Of a stretch of DNA of 64,000 nt, positions 31,815 to 40,360 are shown one piece after another. The notes beneath the pieces are model-generated. The model searched no databases. It was not told the DNA's origin and saw nothing but the letters and a program-made list of their open reading frames with translations. Source of the DNA: DATJGR01 sp963812255 (GTDB taxonomy: Bacteria; Pseudomonadota; Gammaproteobacteria; Pseudomonadales; Azotimanducaceae). The translations under genes were made by a program, and so were the position numbers. The stretch is taken from the NCBI GenBank assembly GCA_963812255.1, contig CAWEUM010000005.1, forward strand, positions 2,170,001 to 2,234,000, written 5' to 3'. The stretch's first letter is position 1. The number at the start of each line of letters is the position of its first letter.

Positions 31815-32248
31815 TAGGCGTCGATCCGCTCGCGCCAATGCGCCATGGGTATGTCGGTGTCGAACGGCAGTTGGGTGGCCGCGATCAAAGCCATTGCGTC
31901 GACGTCGACGACGATTTGCAGATTCGTGAGCCGGCCCTGCGTCTGCACCGCGTGCCACTCGGCGGCGGCGCGGGTGAGATCACAGCTGGATCTTTGGCGG
32001 TCATGTGCGTAACGCGCCACCACGGCGTCGTCGAGCAACGAGGTGCGAAATGTTCTACGCTCGAAGCCTCGGCCCGTCCAGGCGAGCATTTCAATCAGAT
32101 AAGCCTGAGCACAGGTGCGACATCGAGCGATCGCATCGGTGAATCCGGATTGGCCATCGAGCACGATCTCGATCGAAAAAGGCAAGGGACCGGGTGCGGC
32201 GTCGAGCAGGTGCGTGCACGCCGTGTTATCGCGCGCCGGTTTGGCCAA
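31814..32248 (-). CDS. Hypothetical protein, start uncertain
   Basis: 144 residues if it starts at TTG 32248, which has CGAGG eight bases upstream; no ATG or GTG fits near the apparent N terminus. The frame stays open to 32584 but the part beyond 32345 is antisense to the kinase gene. Visible features: LPFSIEIVLDGQSGF, a CRTC cysteine pair, QAYLIEMLAWTGRGFERRTF and HDRQRSSCDLTRAAAEWHAV. A further run of four cysteines (CCSNCIVTC) lies just upstream in frame and may belong to the protein. I do not recognise the family. Confidence 0.6.
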   Translation of the reverse strand: MAKPARDNTACTHLLDAAPGPLPFSIEIVLDGQSGFTDAIARCRTCAQAYLIEMLAWTGRGFERRTFRTSLLDDAVVARYAHDRQRSSCDLTRAAAEWHAVQTQGRLTNLQIVVDVDAMALIAATQLPFDTDIPMAHWRERIDA

Positions 32249-32344
32249 TGCGCTTGCCTCGGTCGAAAAGAGCCCATAGCTTAGCGCTTCCGATATGCAG
32301 GTGACGATGCAGTTGCTACAACACGATCCGCTCGAGTCGATGCG

Positions 32345-33322
32345 TTGAAGCCGGTTCGTCTCGCCATCTGCGTCAACCCGATGTCGGGCCGCGACGTGCG
32401 CCGACTCGCGGCGCGCGCGACGAACATGACCCACGAAGCCAAACGCGACACCGTTGCCCGCGTTGCCGCAGGCGCCGATGCGGTGGGTGTCACCGACATC
32501 TATGTCGCGCGTGAACCATTTCGAATTGCGACGCTCGCTCTGCAGCACATGAATCTGCGCGCGCGCGTGCACGTGGTAGAGCACCCACTCGCAAACGACG
32601 CCAGCGATACCGAGGCCGCGATCGCTGCGTATCTGAAAGCTGGCTGCGACACCGTTGTCAGTCTCGGCGGCGACGGCACCAATCGTGCTATCACGCGCGC
32701 CGCACCGAATATCAATCTGGTGCCGCTATCGACCGGCACCAACAATGTATTTCCGCAACTGCTCGAGCCGACGATCGGCGGCATGGTTGCCGGACTCGCT
32801 GCGGCGCAGCGATTGCCACGCGATCGTCTGGCACGCCGCTCCAAAGTGTTGCGCGTGCACTTCGCCAACGGCACCACGGACGTCGGCTTGATCGATGCGG
32901 CGCTGCTGCGGGACGACTTCGTTGGCAATCTGTTGCCGTACGATGCGCTGCGCCTGCAACGGATTCTCCTGACGCGCGCCGAACCCGATTCGGTCGGTAT
33001 GTCGCCGATTGGCGGCTTCATCGATCCGATAGACGCTGCCCAGGATTGCGGCCTGCTGCTCGAAATGGGTCCGGGCCGCGCGTTCGCCGCACCCCTGTCG
33101 CCCGGAATGTTTCGCGAGGTGTCGGTTGCCAGCCACACGCGGATTCCACTCGGCATGCCGGTGGTGTTTGCCGAGCCCGGCGTGCTGGCGCTCGATGGCG
33201 ATCGGGATCACAAGCTCACTGCCGGTTCGGGCGCGCAGATCTCGATCGAACGAGACGGTCCGTGGGTATTCGACGTCGCCGCTTCGATGCGTCATGCGGT
33301 GCGCCACGGTATGATCGGTTAG
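32345..33322 (+). CDS. ATP-NAD kinase-like protein (AcoX type)
   Basis: 325 residues, TTG start (M)KPVRLAICVNPMSG. The diacylglycerol/NAD-kinase nucleotide loop is seen at 108-114 (GGDGTNR), followed by LSTGTNNVFP. Length and the N-terminal NPxSGRD block fit the AcoX branch, first seen in acetoin catabolism clusters, rather than NadK itself. No acetoin dehydrogenase genes are near. Possibly co-transcribed with fabV, 29 bases downstream. Confidence 0.85.
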   Translation: MKPVRLAICVNPMSGRDVRRLAARATNMTHEAKRDTVARVAAGADAVGVTDIYVAREPFRIATLALQHMNLRARVHVVEHPLANDASDTEAAIAAYLKAGCDTVVSLGGDGTNRAITRAAPNINLVPLSTGTNNVFPQLLEPTIGGMVAGLAAAQRLPRDRLARRSKVLRVHFANGTTDVGLIDAALLRDDFVGNLLPYDALRLQRILLTRAEPDSVGMSPIGGFIDPIDAAQDCGLLLEMGPGRAFAAPLSPGMFREVSVASHTRIPLGMPVVFAEPGVLALDGDRDHKLTAGSGAQISIERDGPWVFDVAASMRHAVRHGMIG

Positions 33323-33351
33323 CAACGCGCTGACACCCAACGAGATTGCTG

Positions 33352-34536
33352 ATGATCATCAAACCCCGCATTCGAGGCTTCATCTGCACGACCGCACATC
33401 CGAAAGGCTGTGCCGCGTACGTCGACGAGCAGATTGCAAGCGTGAAGGCACGCGGCGCGATCGCCAACGGGCCGCAAAGGGCGCTGGTGATCGGCGCGTC
33501 GGGTGGTTATGGACTGGCCTCACGCATTGTCGCGGCGTTCGGTTCGCACGCGGCGACGCTCGGGGTCTCATTCGAAAAGGCGCCGGAGGCAAATCGGACC
33601 GCGACGGCCGGCTGGTACAACAATCGCGCGTTCGAGGCGCGTGCGCACGCGGCGGGACTGTATGCGCAAACCCTCGATGGTGATGCGTTCTCAGATCCGA
33701 TGAAGGCACAGGTCATCGAGCGCGTCAAAGACGATCTGGGGCAGATCGACCTGCTCGTCTACAGCATTGCATCGCCAGTGCGACAACATCCGCGCAGCGG
33801 CGTGTTGTATCGCTCGGCGATCAAACCGATCGGCGATGTCTATCACGTCAAAACGCTCAACGTCGATCGTGGGGCCGTGCATGAGATCGACCTGGAGCCC
33901 GCGACGCCGGACGAGATCACTGCAACTGTCGCGGTCATGGGCGGCGAAGATTGGGAATTCTGGATCGAGGCATTGCAGGCGGCGGGCGTTCTGGCGCCCC
34001 GATTCCGCACCTTGTCGTACACGTACATCGGCAGCGAACTCACCTGGCCGATCTACTGGCACGCAACACTGGGCAAGGCTAAGGAAGATCTCGATCGCGC
34101 AGCGCGCGCCATCACGCAGCGGTTGTCGGCGTTGAACGGCGAAGCACGGGTCGCAGTACTCAAAGCGATCGTCAGCCAGGCGAGTTCGGCGATCCCGGTG
34201 GTGCCGCTGTATGCGTCGCTTTTGTTTCGTGTGATGAAAGACGCCGGTGTGCACGAAACCTGCATCGAGCACATCGATCGGTTGTTTCGTACACAACTCT
34301 ACGCTTCGACATCGCCACGACTGGACGATGCAGCACGGATTCGCATGGACGAGGTCGAGCTGAGCGATGCGATTCAGGCCGAGGTGAAGCAGCGTTGGCC
34401 GATCGTCACCACCGAAAATCTCGGCACATTGGCCGATCTCGAAGGGTTTCGGTCGGATTTCCTGCGAATTTTCGGCTTTGGTTTATCGGGTGTCGACTAC
34501 GACGAGGACCTCGATCCGGCCTTGACGGCGCTGTAA
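33352..34536 (+). CDS. fabV: Enoyl-[acyl-carrier-protein] reductase, FabV type
   Basis: 394 residues from ATG 33352 (MIIKPRIRGFICTTAHPKGC); a TTG two codons earlier is also in frame. NADH site GASGGYGLASR begins at 48. The Y-x8-K active site is Y235 and K244 (IYWHATLGKAK), the same numbers reported for Burkholderia FabV. It reduces enoyl-ACP in the last step of fatty-acid elongation and is insensitive to triclosan. No fabI is seen in the window. Confidence 0.97.
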   Translation: MIIKPRIRGFICTTAHPKGCAAYVDEQIASVKARGAIANGPQRALVIGASGGYGLASRIVAAFGSHAATLGVSFEKAPEANRTATAGWYNNRAFEARAHAAGLYAQTLDGDAFSDPMKAQVIERVKDDLGQIDLLVYSIASPVRQHPRSGVLYRSAIKPIGDVYHVKTLNVDRGAVHEIDLEPATPDEITATVAVMGGEDWEFWIEALQAAGVLAPRFRTLSYTYIGSELTWPIYWHATLGKAKEDLDRAARAITQRLSALNGEARVAVLKAIVSQASSAIPVVPLYASLLFRVMKDAGVHETCIEHIDRLFRTQLYASTSPRLDDAARIRMDEVELSDAIQAEVKQRWPIVTTENLGTLADLEGFRSDFLRIFGFGLSGVDYDEDLDPALTAL

Positions 34537-34605
34537 GCCCGAGCGCACGCGCGTTCCGGCGCCGTCCGCTGCGCGCGCGCCACGGGTTCGGCGACACTCC
34601 CCCGC

Positions 34606-35817
34606 ATGACACGGCATGTGGGTCTCAATCAGCGGGTCCAACGGTTTCGATATGCCGCATACGCATGGCTCGCGCTTCTGATGACATTGCTTGCTCGTGA
34701 TGCGGTTCCGTCCGAGCCGGCATGGGCGGGCGCGTTACTGCTGCCTGCGATTCCATGGCTGTTGACGTTCGCGAACCGATCTCGCGTCGCCGCGGACGAC
34801 ATCGAAAACGTCGTCACCCCGTTGCTGATTACCGTGCTCGCGCTGCCGTTGCTGCCCGGCGCGGCCGTGATCGGTGCGTTACTGACGGGTACGGTCGCGC
34901 AACATGGCTGGCGCGGTCTACCACGCTGCACGGTGCGCGTCATCGCTGGTGGGTGCGCGGGCGCGTTGCTGGCGCCGCAGATCAGCTATGAATCGAGTCG
35001 GCTGGTCGATGGCCTATGCCTTGCGTTCATGGTGCTGTACACAACGCCACTCTGCGCGATGGGTTACGAGGAAACGATGCGCATGCACGGCACCCGGGAG
35101 CGATTGCGCGTGGTGTCGGTGGACCTGCAGCGGCAGCGCGATCGATTGTCGCGATACGTGGCCGAGCCGGTTGCAACGCGCGTAGAGCGTTCGGAACACT
35201 CGAGCGTCCACAAGGCGCCGCTCGAGCGTCGTTGGCTGACTGTTGCGTTTGTCGACATGACGGATTTCACCGCACTCACTCAGCGCCTCGAACCTGAGGA
35301 CCTGACAATGCTGCTAAATGAGTTCTTCGCAACCTTGTCGGCATTGGCGGCACGTTATCAGGGCAACGTTCACAAGTTCCTCGGCGATGGCGCGCTGATT
35401 AGTTTCGGTGAGTCGCGTCGCGAGCAACGCCGGGACGACGCGCTGGCCTGTGTCGAGATGCTTGGGCAACTGGCCTGGCTTGTCGGGCGACTGAACGCGG
35501 CCGCGCGAAAGCGCGGCGTTTCCTCGGTGTTGGCGGTCCGTGCGGGTGTGGCGTCGGGCTATTGCACGGTCGGTGACTTCGGTACCGATGATCGCATCGA
35601 ATACACGATGATCGGCGCGCCCGTGAATCTCGCCAGCCGGCTGGAAGGTCTTGCCGCACCCGGCGAGATATGGGCTTCGCAAGCAACGTGCGACCTGGTC
35701 GGTGCCGAATCGTTCGACGCGCTCGGTGACTTCGAAGTGAAGGGATTCGATGCGCCGGTGCATGCGTTTCGATTGAGCGTGACGCGTTCGGTTGACGCGG
35801 GCAGGGCGGCTATCTAA
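34606..35817 (+). CDS. Membrane-anchored adenylate/guanylate cyclase (class III)
   Basis: 403 residues. The N-terminal 165 are hydrophobic with about five to six membrane segments (ALLLPAIPWLLTFA, VVTPLLITVLALPLLPGAAV), like MASE2-type sensors. A short coil (LQRQRDRLSRYVAEPVATRV) leads to the class III catalytic domain: VAFVDMTDFTALTQRLEPED (metal aspartates), HKFLGDGALISFG and RIEYTMIGAPVNLASRLEGL. Substrate-specifying residues cannot be settled by eye. It probably makes cAMP in response to a membrane signal. Facing cpdA, at the window end, encodes the opposing phosphodiesterase. Confidence 0.9.
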   Translation: MTRHVGLNQRVQRFRYAAYAWLALLMTLLARDAVPSEPAWAGALLLPAIPWLLTFANRSRVAADDIENVVTPLLITVLALPLLPGAAVIGALLTGTVAQHGWRGLPRCTVRVIAGGCAGALLAPQISYESSRLVDGLCLAFMVLYTTPLCAMGYEETMRMHGTRERLRVVSVDLQRQRDRLSRYVAEPVATRVERSEHSSVHKAPLERRWLTVAFVDMTDFTALTQRLEPEDLTMLLNEFFATLSALAARYQGNVHKFLGDGALISFGESRREQRRDDALACVEMLGQLAWLVGRLNAAARKRGVSSVLAVRAGVASGYCTVGDFGTDDRIEYTMIGAPVNLASRLEGLAAPGEIWASQATCDLVGAESFDALGDFEVKGFDAPVHAFRLSVTRSVDAGRAAI

Positions 35818-35848
35818 GGTGCGGCGGACTTCCTTTTGACGCCAATTC

Positions 35849-36904
35849 ATGTCGGACTTCATGTCGGATGGTGCGCGTAGAGACAGCGTCTTTCTAAAGG
35901 CGTGCCGTGGCGAGGCCGTGCCGCATACGCCGATCTGGCTGAATCGCCAGGCCGGCCGCTACATGCGCGAATACCACGACGTCAAAGGCACACTGTCGAG
36001 TCTCGAATTCTTCAAGACACCGGATCTCGCGGCGCGCGTGACACTCGATGCGCAAAGGATCCTCGGTGTCGATGCGGCGATCATGTTCGCCGATCTGCTG
36101 CCGGTGCTCGAACCGATGGGCATGCAGTTGAGTTATGAGCCCGGTACCGGTCCGGTGTTCGCCAATCCGGTGCGGAGTGCGAAGGACGTTTCGCGACTCG
36201 CATATGTACCGGCCGAAGAGGGTACCCCGTACATACGCGAAACGATTAGACGGATTCTCGAAGACCTGCCCACATCAGCCGCATTGATCGGCTTTGCCGG
36301 CGCGCCGTTCACACTCGCCTCGTATGCGATCGAGGGTCGTGGTTCGCGCAACTACATTTCGGTCAAGAAGATGATGTATTGCGCGCCGCAACTGTGGGAC
36401 GTATTGATGACGAAGCTGGTGCAGACGCTCACCGACTATGTGACGTTGCAGATCGACGCCGGAGTCGACGCAGTGCAGTTGTTCGACTCCTGGGTGGGCT
36501 GCCTATCGGTCGCCGATTACCGGCGCTATGTCGCGCCGTACAGCGCTTTGCTGATCGAACGGATCACGGGACGCGTGCCGATCATCTATTTCGGCACCGG
36601 CAATTCGCATCTCGTCGATGACATGTATGCGGCGGGTCCAGACGTGATGGCGCTCGACTGGCGTACGCCGCTGCGGGCAACGTGGGATCGACTCGGCTCT
36701 GCGTCTGTGCAGGGCAATCTCGACCCGATCGTGTTGTGCGCCGATCGCGAATCGGTCGCTGCGCAGTCTCAGGCCATTCTCGATGAAGTGAACGGGCGCA
36801 ACGGGCACATCTTCAATCTCGGCCACGGCATCGTGCCCGAGACGCCGGTCGACAATGTCAAATACCTCGTCGACTACGTGCACGAACATTCGGCGCGCGG
36901 TTGA
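35849..36904 (+). CDS. hemE: Uroporphyrinogen decarboxylase
   Basis: 351 residues. Converts uroporphyrinogen III to coproporphyrinogen III in haem synthesis. Signature WLNRQAGRYMREYHDVKG holds the substrate-binding arginines, with FADLLPVLEPMGMQLSYEPG, FAGAPFTLASYAIEG and LFDSWVGCLSVADYRRYV following. A second in-frame ATG at 35861 is an equally good start. Stop overlaps the VanZ-like ATG by one base. Confidence 0.97.
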   Translation: MSDFMSDGARRDSVFLKACRGEAVPHTPIWLNRQAGRYMREYHDVKGTLSSLEFFKTPDLAARVTLDAQRILGVDAAIMFADLLPVLEPMGMQLSYEPGTGPVFANPVRSAKDVSRLAYVPAEEGTPYIRETIRRILEDLPTSAALIGFAGAPFTLASYAIEGRGSRNYISVKKMMYCAPQLWDVLMTKLVQTLTDYVTLQIDAGVDAVQLFDSWVGCLSVADYRRYVAPYSALLIERITGRVPIIYFGTGNSHLVDDMYAAGPDVMALDWRTPLRATWDRLGSASVQGNLDPIVLCADRESVAAQSQAILDEVNGRNGHIFNLGHGIVPETPVDNVKYLVDYVHEHSARG

Positions 36905-37344
36905 TGCTTCCATTGCCGCGTTGGCTGATCGTCGTCGGCTTCTGGGTGCCGTTCGTGTTTACCACGTATGCAGCCTTTGCGCCGCATGGCGTTCCAATGC
37001 CGTTTCAGGTCAGCGACATCGTGCTGCACGCGTCGGCGTTCGCGTATCTGACGGCCGCGTTGTGGTTCGCGCATCACGCGGGCGACAGGGGCTGGAAGCC
37101 CGCGGTGTGGATGATGGCCTATGGCATCGCAATCGAACTGATTCAATCGCTGGAACCGACCCGCGATGCAGAGTTCAAGGATCTGGTGGTCGACGCGATC
37201 GGCATTGCGCTGGGACTGGCCACCTACCGGTGGGTGGTGGTTCGGTTGTTCTCCCGCAAGCAGGATCAGCCGAGCAGTCAGAGTCACTCTGACCCTCTTC
37301 TGGCGTCTAGCCGTCCGTCACCGCCCCCAAGCTCGCAGAGCTGA
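36904..37344 (+). CDS. VanZ-like membrane protein
   Basis: 146 residues from ATG 36904 (MLPLPRWLIVVGFWVPFVFT). Four membrane segments and the VanZ pattern: SDIVLHASAFAYLTAALWFA, then GIAIELIQSLEPTRDAEFKD with LVVDAIGIALGLATY. VanZ is linked to teicoplanin resistance in enterococci, but most relatives have no assigned role. Coupled to hemE (TGATG). Its last 38 bases overlap the end of ilvD on the other strand, so the serine/proline-rich tail may be an extension past an original stop. Confidence 0.85.
   Translation: MLPLPRWLIVVGFWVPFVFTTYAAFAPHGVPMPFQVSDIVLHASAFAYLTAALWFAHHAGDRGWKPAVWMMAYGIAIELIQSLEPTRDAEFKDLVVDAIGIALGLATYRWVVVRLFSRKQDQPSSQSHSDPLLASSRPSPPPSSQS
37277..37293. terminator. Short GTCAGAG hairpin near the hemE-vanZ / ilvD junction
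   Basis: GTCAGAGTCACTCTGAC forms a seven-base stem with a three-base loop, inside the 3' end of the VanZ-like gene and 14 bases beyond the ilvD stop. It has the same stem core as the hairpins at 28764 and 31759. Confidence 0.5.
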
Positions 37345-38977
37345 CGAGCTTCGCATACTTCGCCAGTGCGCCACGGTCGGCGTATGGTGCCGGGGCGCGC
37401 CAACGGGCGCGCCGCGCCGCGAGTGCGGCATCCGTTACATCGAGCGTGATCGTGCGTGTCTGCGCATCGACAGTGATGCGGTCGCCGTCTTCCACCAGCG
37501 CGATCGGTCCGCCGACAAACGCTTCCGGGGTGATGTGACCGATGACGAATCCATGCGAGCCGCCGGAGAAGCGTCCGTCGGTGATCAAAGCCACGTCGCC
37601 GGATAAGCCGCGGCCGCTGATCGCGCTCGTTGGCGACAGCATCTCGCGCATGCCCGGTCCGCCTTTGGGACCTTCATAGCGAACGACGATGACGTCGCCC
37701 TTGCCGACCTTACCGTCGATGATCGCCTGCATCGCGGCTTCCTCGCCGTGAAATGCGCGCGCGCTGCCGGTGAATGTCAGCCCCTCGTTGCCGGTGATCT
37801 TCGCGACAGCGCCTTCGGGGGCGAGGTTGCCGTACAGCACGACCAGATGGCTGTCCGATTTTATCGGGTTCGACAAAGGTCGTACGACCTGCTGGTCGTC
37901 GGGATACGGCCGCACCTTTGCAAGGTTGTTGGCGAGCGTGTGGCCAGTGACGGTCATGCAGTCGCCGTGCAGCAGGCCCGCGTCGAGCAGCATTTTCATC
38001 AATGGCTGAATGCCGCCGATCGCGACCAGCTCGGACATCGAATAGCGTCCGGCGGGCCGCATATCCGCCAGCACCGGAACCCGCGCACCGACGCGGGTGA
38101 AGTCATCGAGCCCCAGCGGTATGCGCGCGGCGTGCGCAATGGCGATCAGGTGCAACACCGCGTTGGTCGATCCTTCCAGCGCGATGACGGTGGTGATCGC
38201 GTTCTCGAACGCTTCGTGCGACAGAATGTCCGACGGCTTGATGCCGCGTTCGAGCAGATTCAGAACTGCGGCGCCGGCGTTGTAAGAATCGCGCCGCTTG
38301 TTGTCCGAAACGGCCTCTTGCGCAGAGCTGTTCGGCAAAGAAAGTCCCAAAGCCTCGATCGCGGACGCCATCGTGTTCGCGGTGTACATGCCGCCGCACG
38401 AACCCGGCCCAGGAATCGCGGTCGCTTCGACCTCTTTCAACTGAGCGTCGGAGATCGTGTTCGCCGATCGCGCGCCGACCGCTTCGAATACCGAGATGAT
38501 GTCGCGGCGCTCGCGGCCCATTTGAATCGAGCCGCCGTAAACGAACACGCTCGGCCGGTCGAGGCGCGCCATTGCCATCGCGCACCCCGGCATGTTCTTG
38601 TCGCAGCCGCCGAGCGCGACGAAGCCGTCGAAACCTTCAGCGCCGACCACCGTCTCGATCGAGTCGGCGATCAACTCTCGCGACACCATCGAATAGCGCA
38701 TGCCCGGCGAACCCATCGAGATACCGTCGGACACCGTGATGGTGTTGAAGATCACCGCCTTGCCGCCAGCTTCGTCGGCTCCCATCGCCGCCGCGTCGGC
38801 AAGTGCGTTGATGTGCATGTTGCACGGCGTCAGGCTGCTGCCGGTGGACGCGATACCGATCTGCGGTTTGGTGAAATCCGCATCGGTGAAGCCGACCGCG
38901 CGCAACATGGCGCGCGCGGGTGCGTTGGTCAGACCGTCGACGACGATCGATGAATGACGACGTTTGTCAGTGGCCAT
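37307..38977 (-). CDS. ilvD: Dihydroxy-acid dehydratase
   Basis: 556 residues. Third common step of isoleucine and valine synthesis. Iron-sulphur cysteines C52 (SLTPCNMH), C125 (ALGGCDKNMPGC) and C194 (GPGSCGGMYTANT) are present, and GRFSGGSHGFVIGHITPEA closes the C-terminal domain. Length fits the IlvD proteins with a [2Fe-2S] or [4Fe-4S] cluster (about 560 rather than 615 residues). Last gene of the minus-strand run argE-argA-ilvD; ilvE is on the plus strand at 46295. Confidence 0.97.
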   Translation of the reverse strand: MATDKRRHSSIVVDGLTNAPARAMLRAVGFTDADFTKPQIGIASTGSSLTPCNMHINALADAAAMGADEAGGKAVIFNTITVSDGISMGSPGMRYSMVSRELIADSIETVVGAEGFDGFVALGGCDKNMPGCAMAMARLDRPSVFVYGGSIQMGRERRDIISVFEAVGARSANTISDAQLKEVEATAIPGPGSCGGMYTANTMASAIEALGLSLPNSSAQEAVSDNKRRDSYNAGAAVLNLLERGIKPSDILSHEAFENAITTVIALEGSTNAVLHLIAIAHAARIPLGLDDFTRVGARVPVLADMRPAGRYSMSELVAIGGIQPLMKMLLDAGLLHGDCMTVTGHTLANNLAKVRPYPDDQQVVRPLSNPIKSDSHLVVLYGNLAPEGAVAKITGNEGLTFTGSARAFHGEEAAMQAIIDGKVGKGDVIVVRYEGPKGGPGMREMLSPTSAISGRGLSGDVALITDGRFSGGSHGFVIGHITPEAFVGGPIALVEDGDRITVDAQTRTITLDVTDAALAARRARWRAPAPYADRGALAKYAKLVSSASLGAVTDG

Positions 38978-39025
38978 GGCTACCTCTTACTTGTGCATGC
39001 GCGTGCAAAAACAGGTGGATCGGCG

Positions 39026-40357
39026 TCAGGCTGAATTCTTCAGTGTCTTTTCCATCACCGCCGAGTTGCGTTGGTTGTTGTACATCGCTTTGCGCGGCGC
39101 CGGCAGCGCATCGATCGATGCGTCGACGAACCCCTGCTCTTTGAACCAGTCGCGCGTCTGGGTCGTCAGCAGGAACAACCGTTCCAGGCCGAGCCGGCGT
39201 GCCTCGGCTTCGATCTTGCGCACCAGTGAGGCGCCGTGCTTGCCGGTGTCGTCGCGGTAACTGGGATGCGTCGCAAGACACGCCAGCTCGCCGATCGCCA
39301 GATCTTCGAACGGGTACAGCGCGCAGCAGCCGATGATGCTGCCGTCGAGTTCCGCGACGAAGAACCGGTCGATCTCGCGTTCGAGACGGTCGCGCGCGCG
39401 CCGCACCAGCGCGCCCGATTGTTCCAGCGGTCGGATCAGTTCGACGATGCCGCCAACGTCCTCGACCGTCGCGCGGCGGATGTGCTGGACGCCGTCATCG
39501 GTGATCTGCGTGCCACGACCGGCTGCGGTGTACAACTCCTGCAACAGCGCGCCGTCGTCGCGATAGCCGATCAGGTGGGTGCGTGGCACACCGGCGCGGC
39601 AGCCGCGCAACAATTCGCTCAGCCGCAACCGCGTCGTCGCATCGAATGCGGTTCCATCGGCGAGCATCGCTTCGAGCTCGTCGGGTGACAGGTCCGACTG
39701 CGCGTTGCCGTCGCCGTCCGTCACCACAGGGATGTCGTCGAAGATTATCAATTTGTCGGCGCCGAGCGCGATTGCCACGTCGGCGGCGAGTTCTTCGCTC
39801 GACAGATTGAATGGCGACCCCGACGGCGAGTAGCCGAGCGGCGACAGCAACACGATGCAGCGCTCGTCGAGCAGTTGGTGAATGCGCTCGCTGTGAATTC
39901 GCCTGACGCGGCCGGTGAACAGGTGATCAATGCCGTCGATCACGCCGAACGGTCGCGCGGTGACGAGGTTGCCCGACAGCACGTGAATCTTGGTGTTGTG
40001 CAACGGTGTATTCGGCAAACCCATCGAGAACAGGCCTTCGATGCGCATGCGCACCCGCGCGACCGCACCGGCGACCTGCTCGATGGTGGCCTGATCGGTG
40101 ATGCGTCGGTGCGCGTGGAAGCGCGGTTCGAGACCGGCAGCCGCCACCGCGGCGTCGATCTGTGGACGCGCGCCGTGAACCAGCACGACGCGGACCCCGA
40201 GCACCGACAGCAGCGCGAGGTCGTGCACCATGTGCGTGATATGGGTGTGCGCGATCGCATCGCCGCCGAGCAGGATGACGAACGTCTTGTCGCGGTGTGC
40301 ACTGATGTACGGGGTCGAATCGCGAAACCAGCGCGCGTATTGGGTCGAGTCGATCAT
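39026..40357 (-). CDS. argA: Amino-acid N-acetyltransferase (N-acetylglutamate synthase)
   Basis: 443 residues, the E. coli ArgA length. N-terminal amino-acid-kinase-like domain (FVILLGGDAIAHTHITHMVH, VRVVLVHGARPQIDAAVA) binds arginine for feedback control. The C-terminal GNAT domain (about 295-430) has RRATVEDVGGIVELIRPLEQ, LACLATHPSYRDDTGKHGAS and LFLLTTQTRDWF. First step of arginine synthesis. Starts three bases after argE, so the two are one operon. Confidence 0.97.
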   Translation of the reverse strand: MIDSTQYARWFRDSTPYISAHRDKTFVILLGGDAIAHTHITHMVHDLALLSVLGVRVVLVHGARPQIDAAVAAAGLEPRFHAHRRITDQATIEQVAGAVARVRMRIEGLFSMGLPNTPLHNTKIHVLSGNLVTARPFGVIDGIDHLFTGRVRRIHSERIHQLLDERCIVLLSPLGYSPSGSPFNLSSEELAADVAIALGADKLIIFDDIPVVTDGDGNAQSDLSPDELEAMLADGTAFDATTRLRLSELLRGCRAGVPRTHLIGYRDDGALLQELYTAAGRGTQITDDGVQHIRRATVEDVGGIVELIRPLEQSGALVRRARDRLEREIDRFFVAELDGSIIGCCALYPFEDLAIGELACLATHPSYRDDTGKHGASLVRKIEAEARRLGLERLFLLTTQTRDWFKEQGFVDASIDALPAPRKAMYNNQRNSAVMEKTLKNSA

Positions 40358-40360
40358 CGG

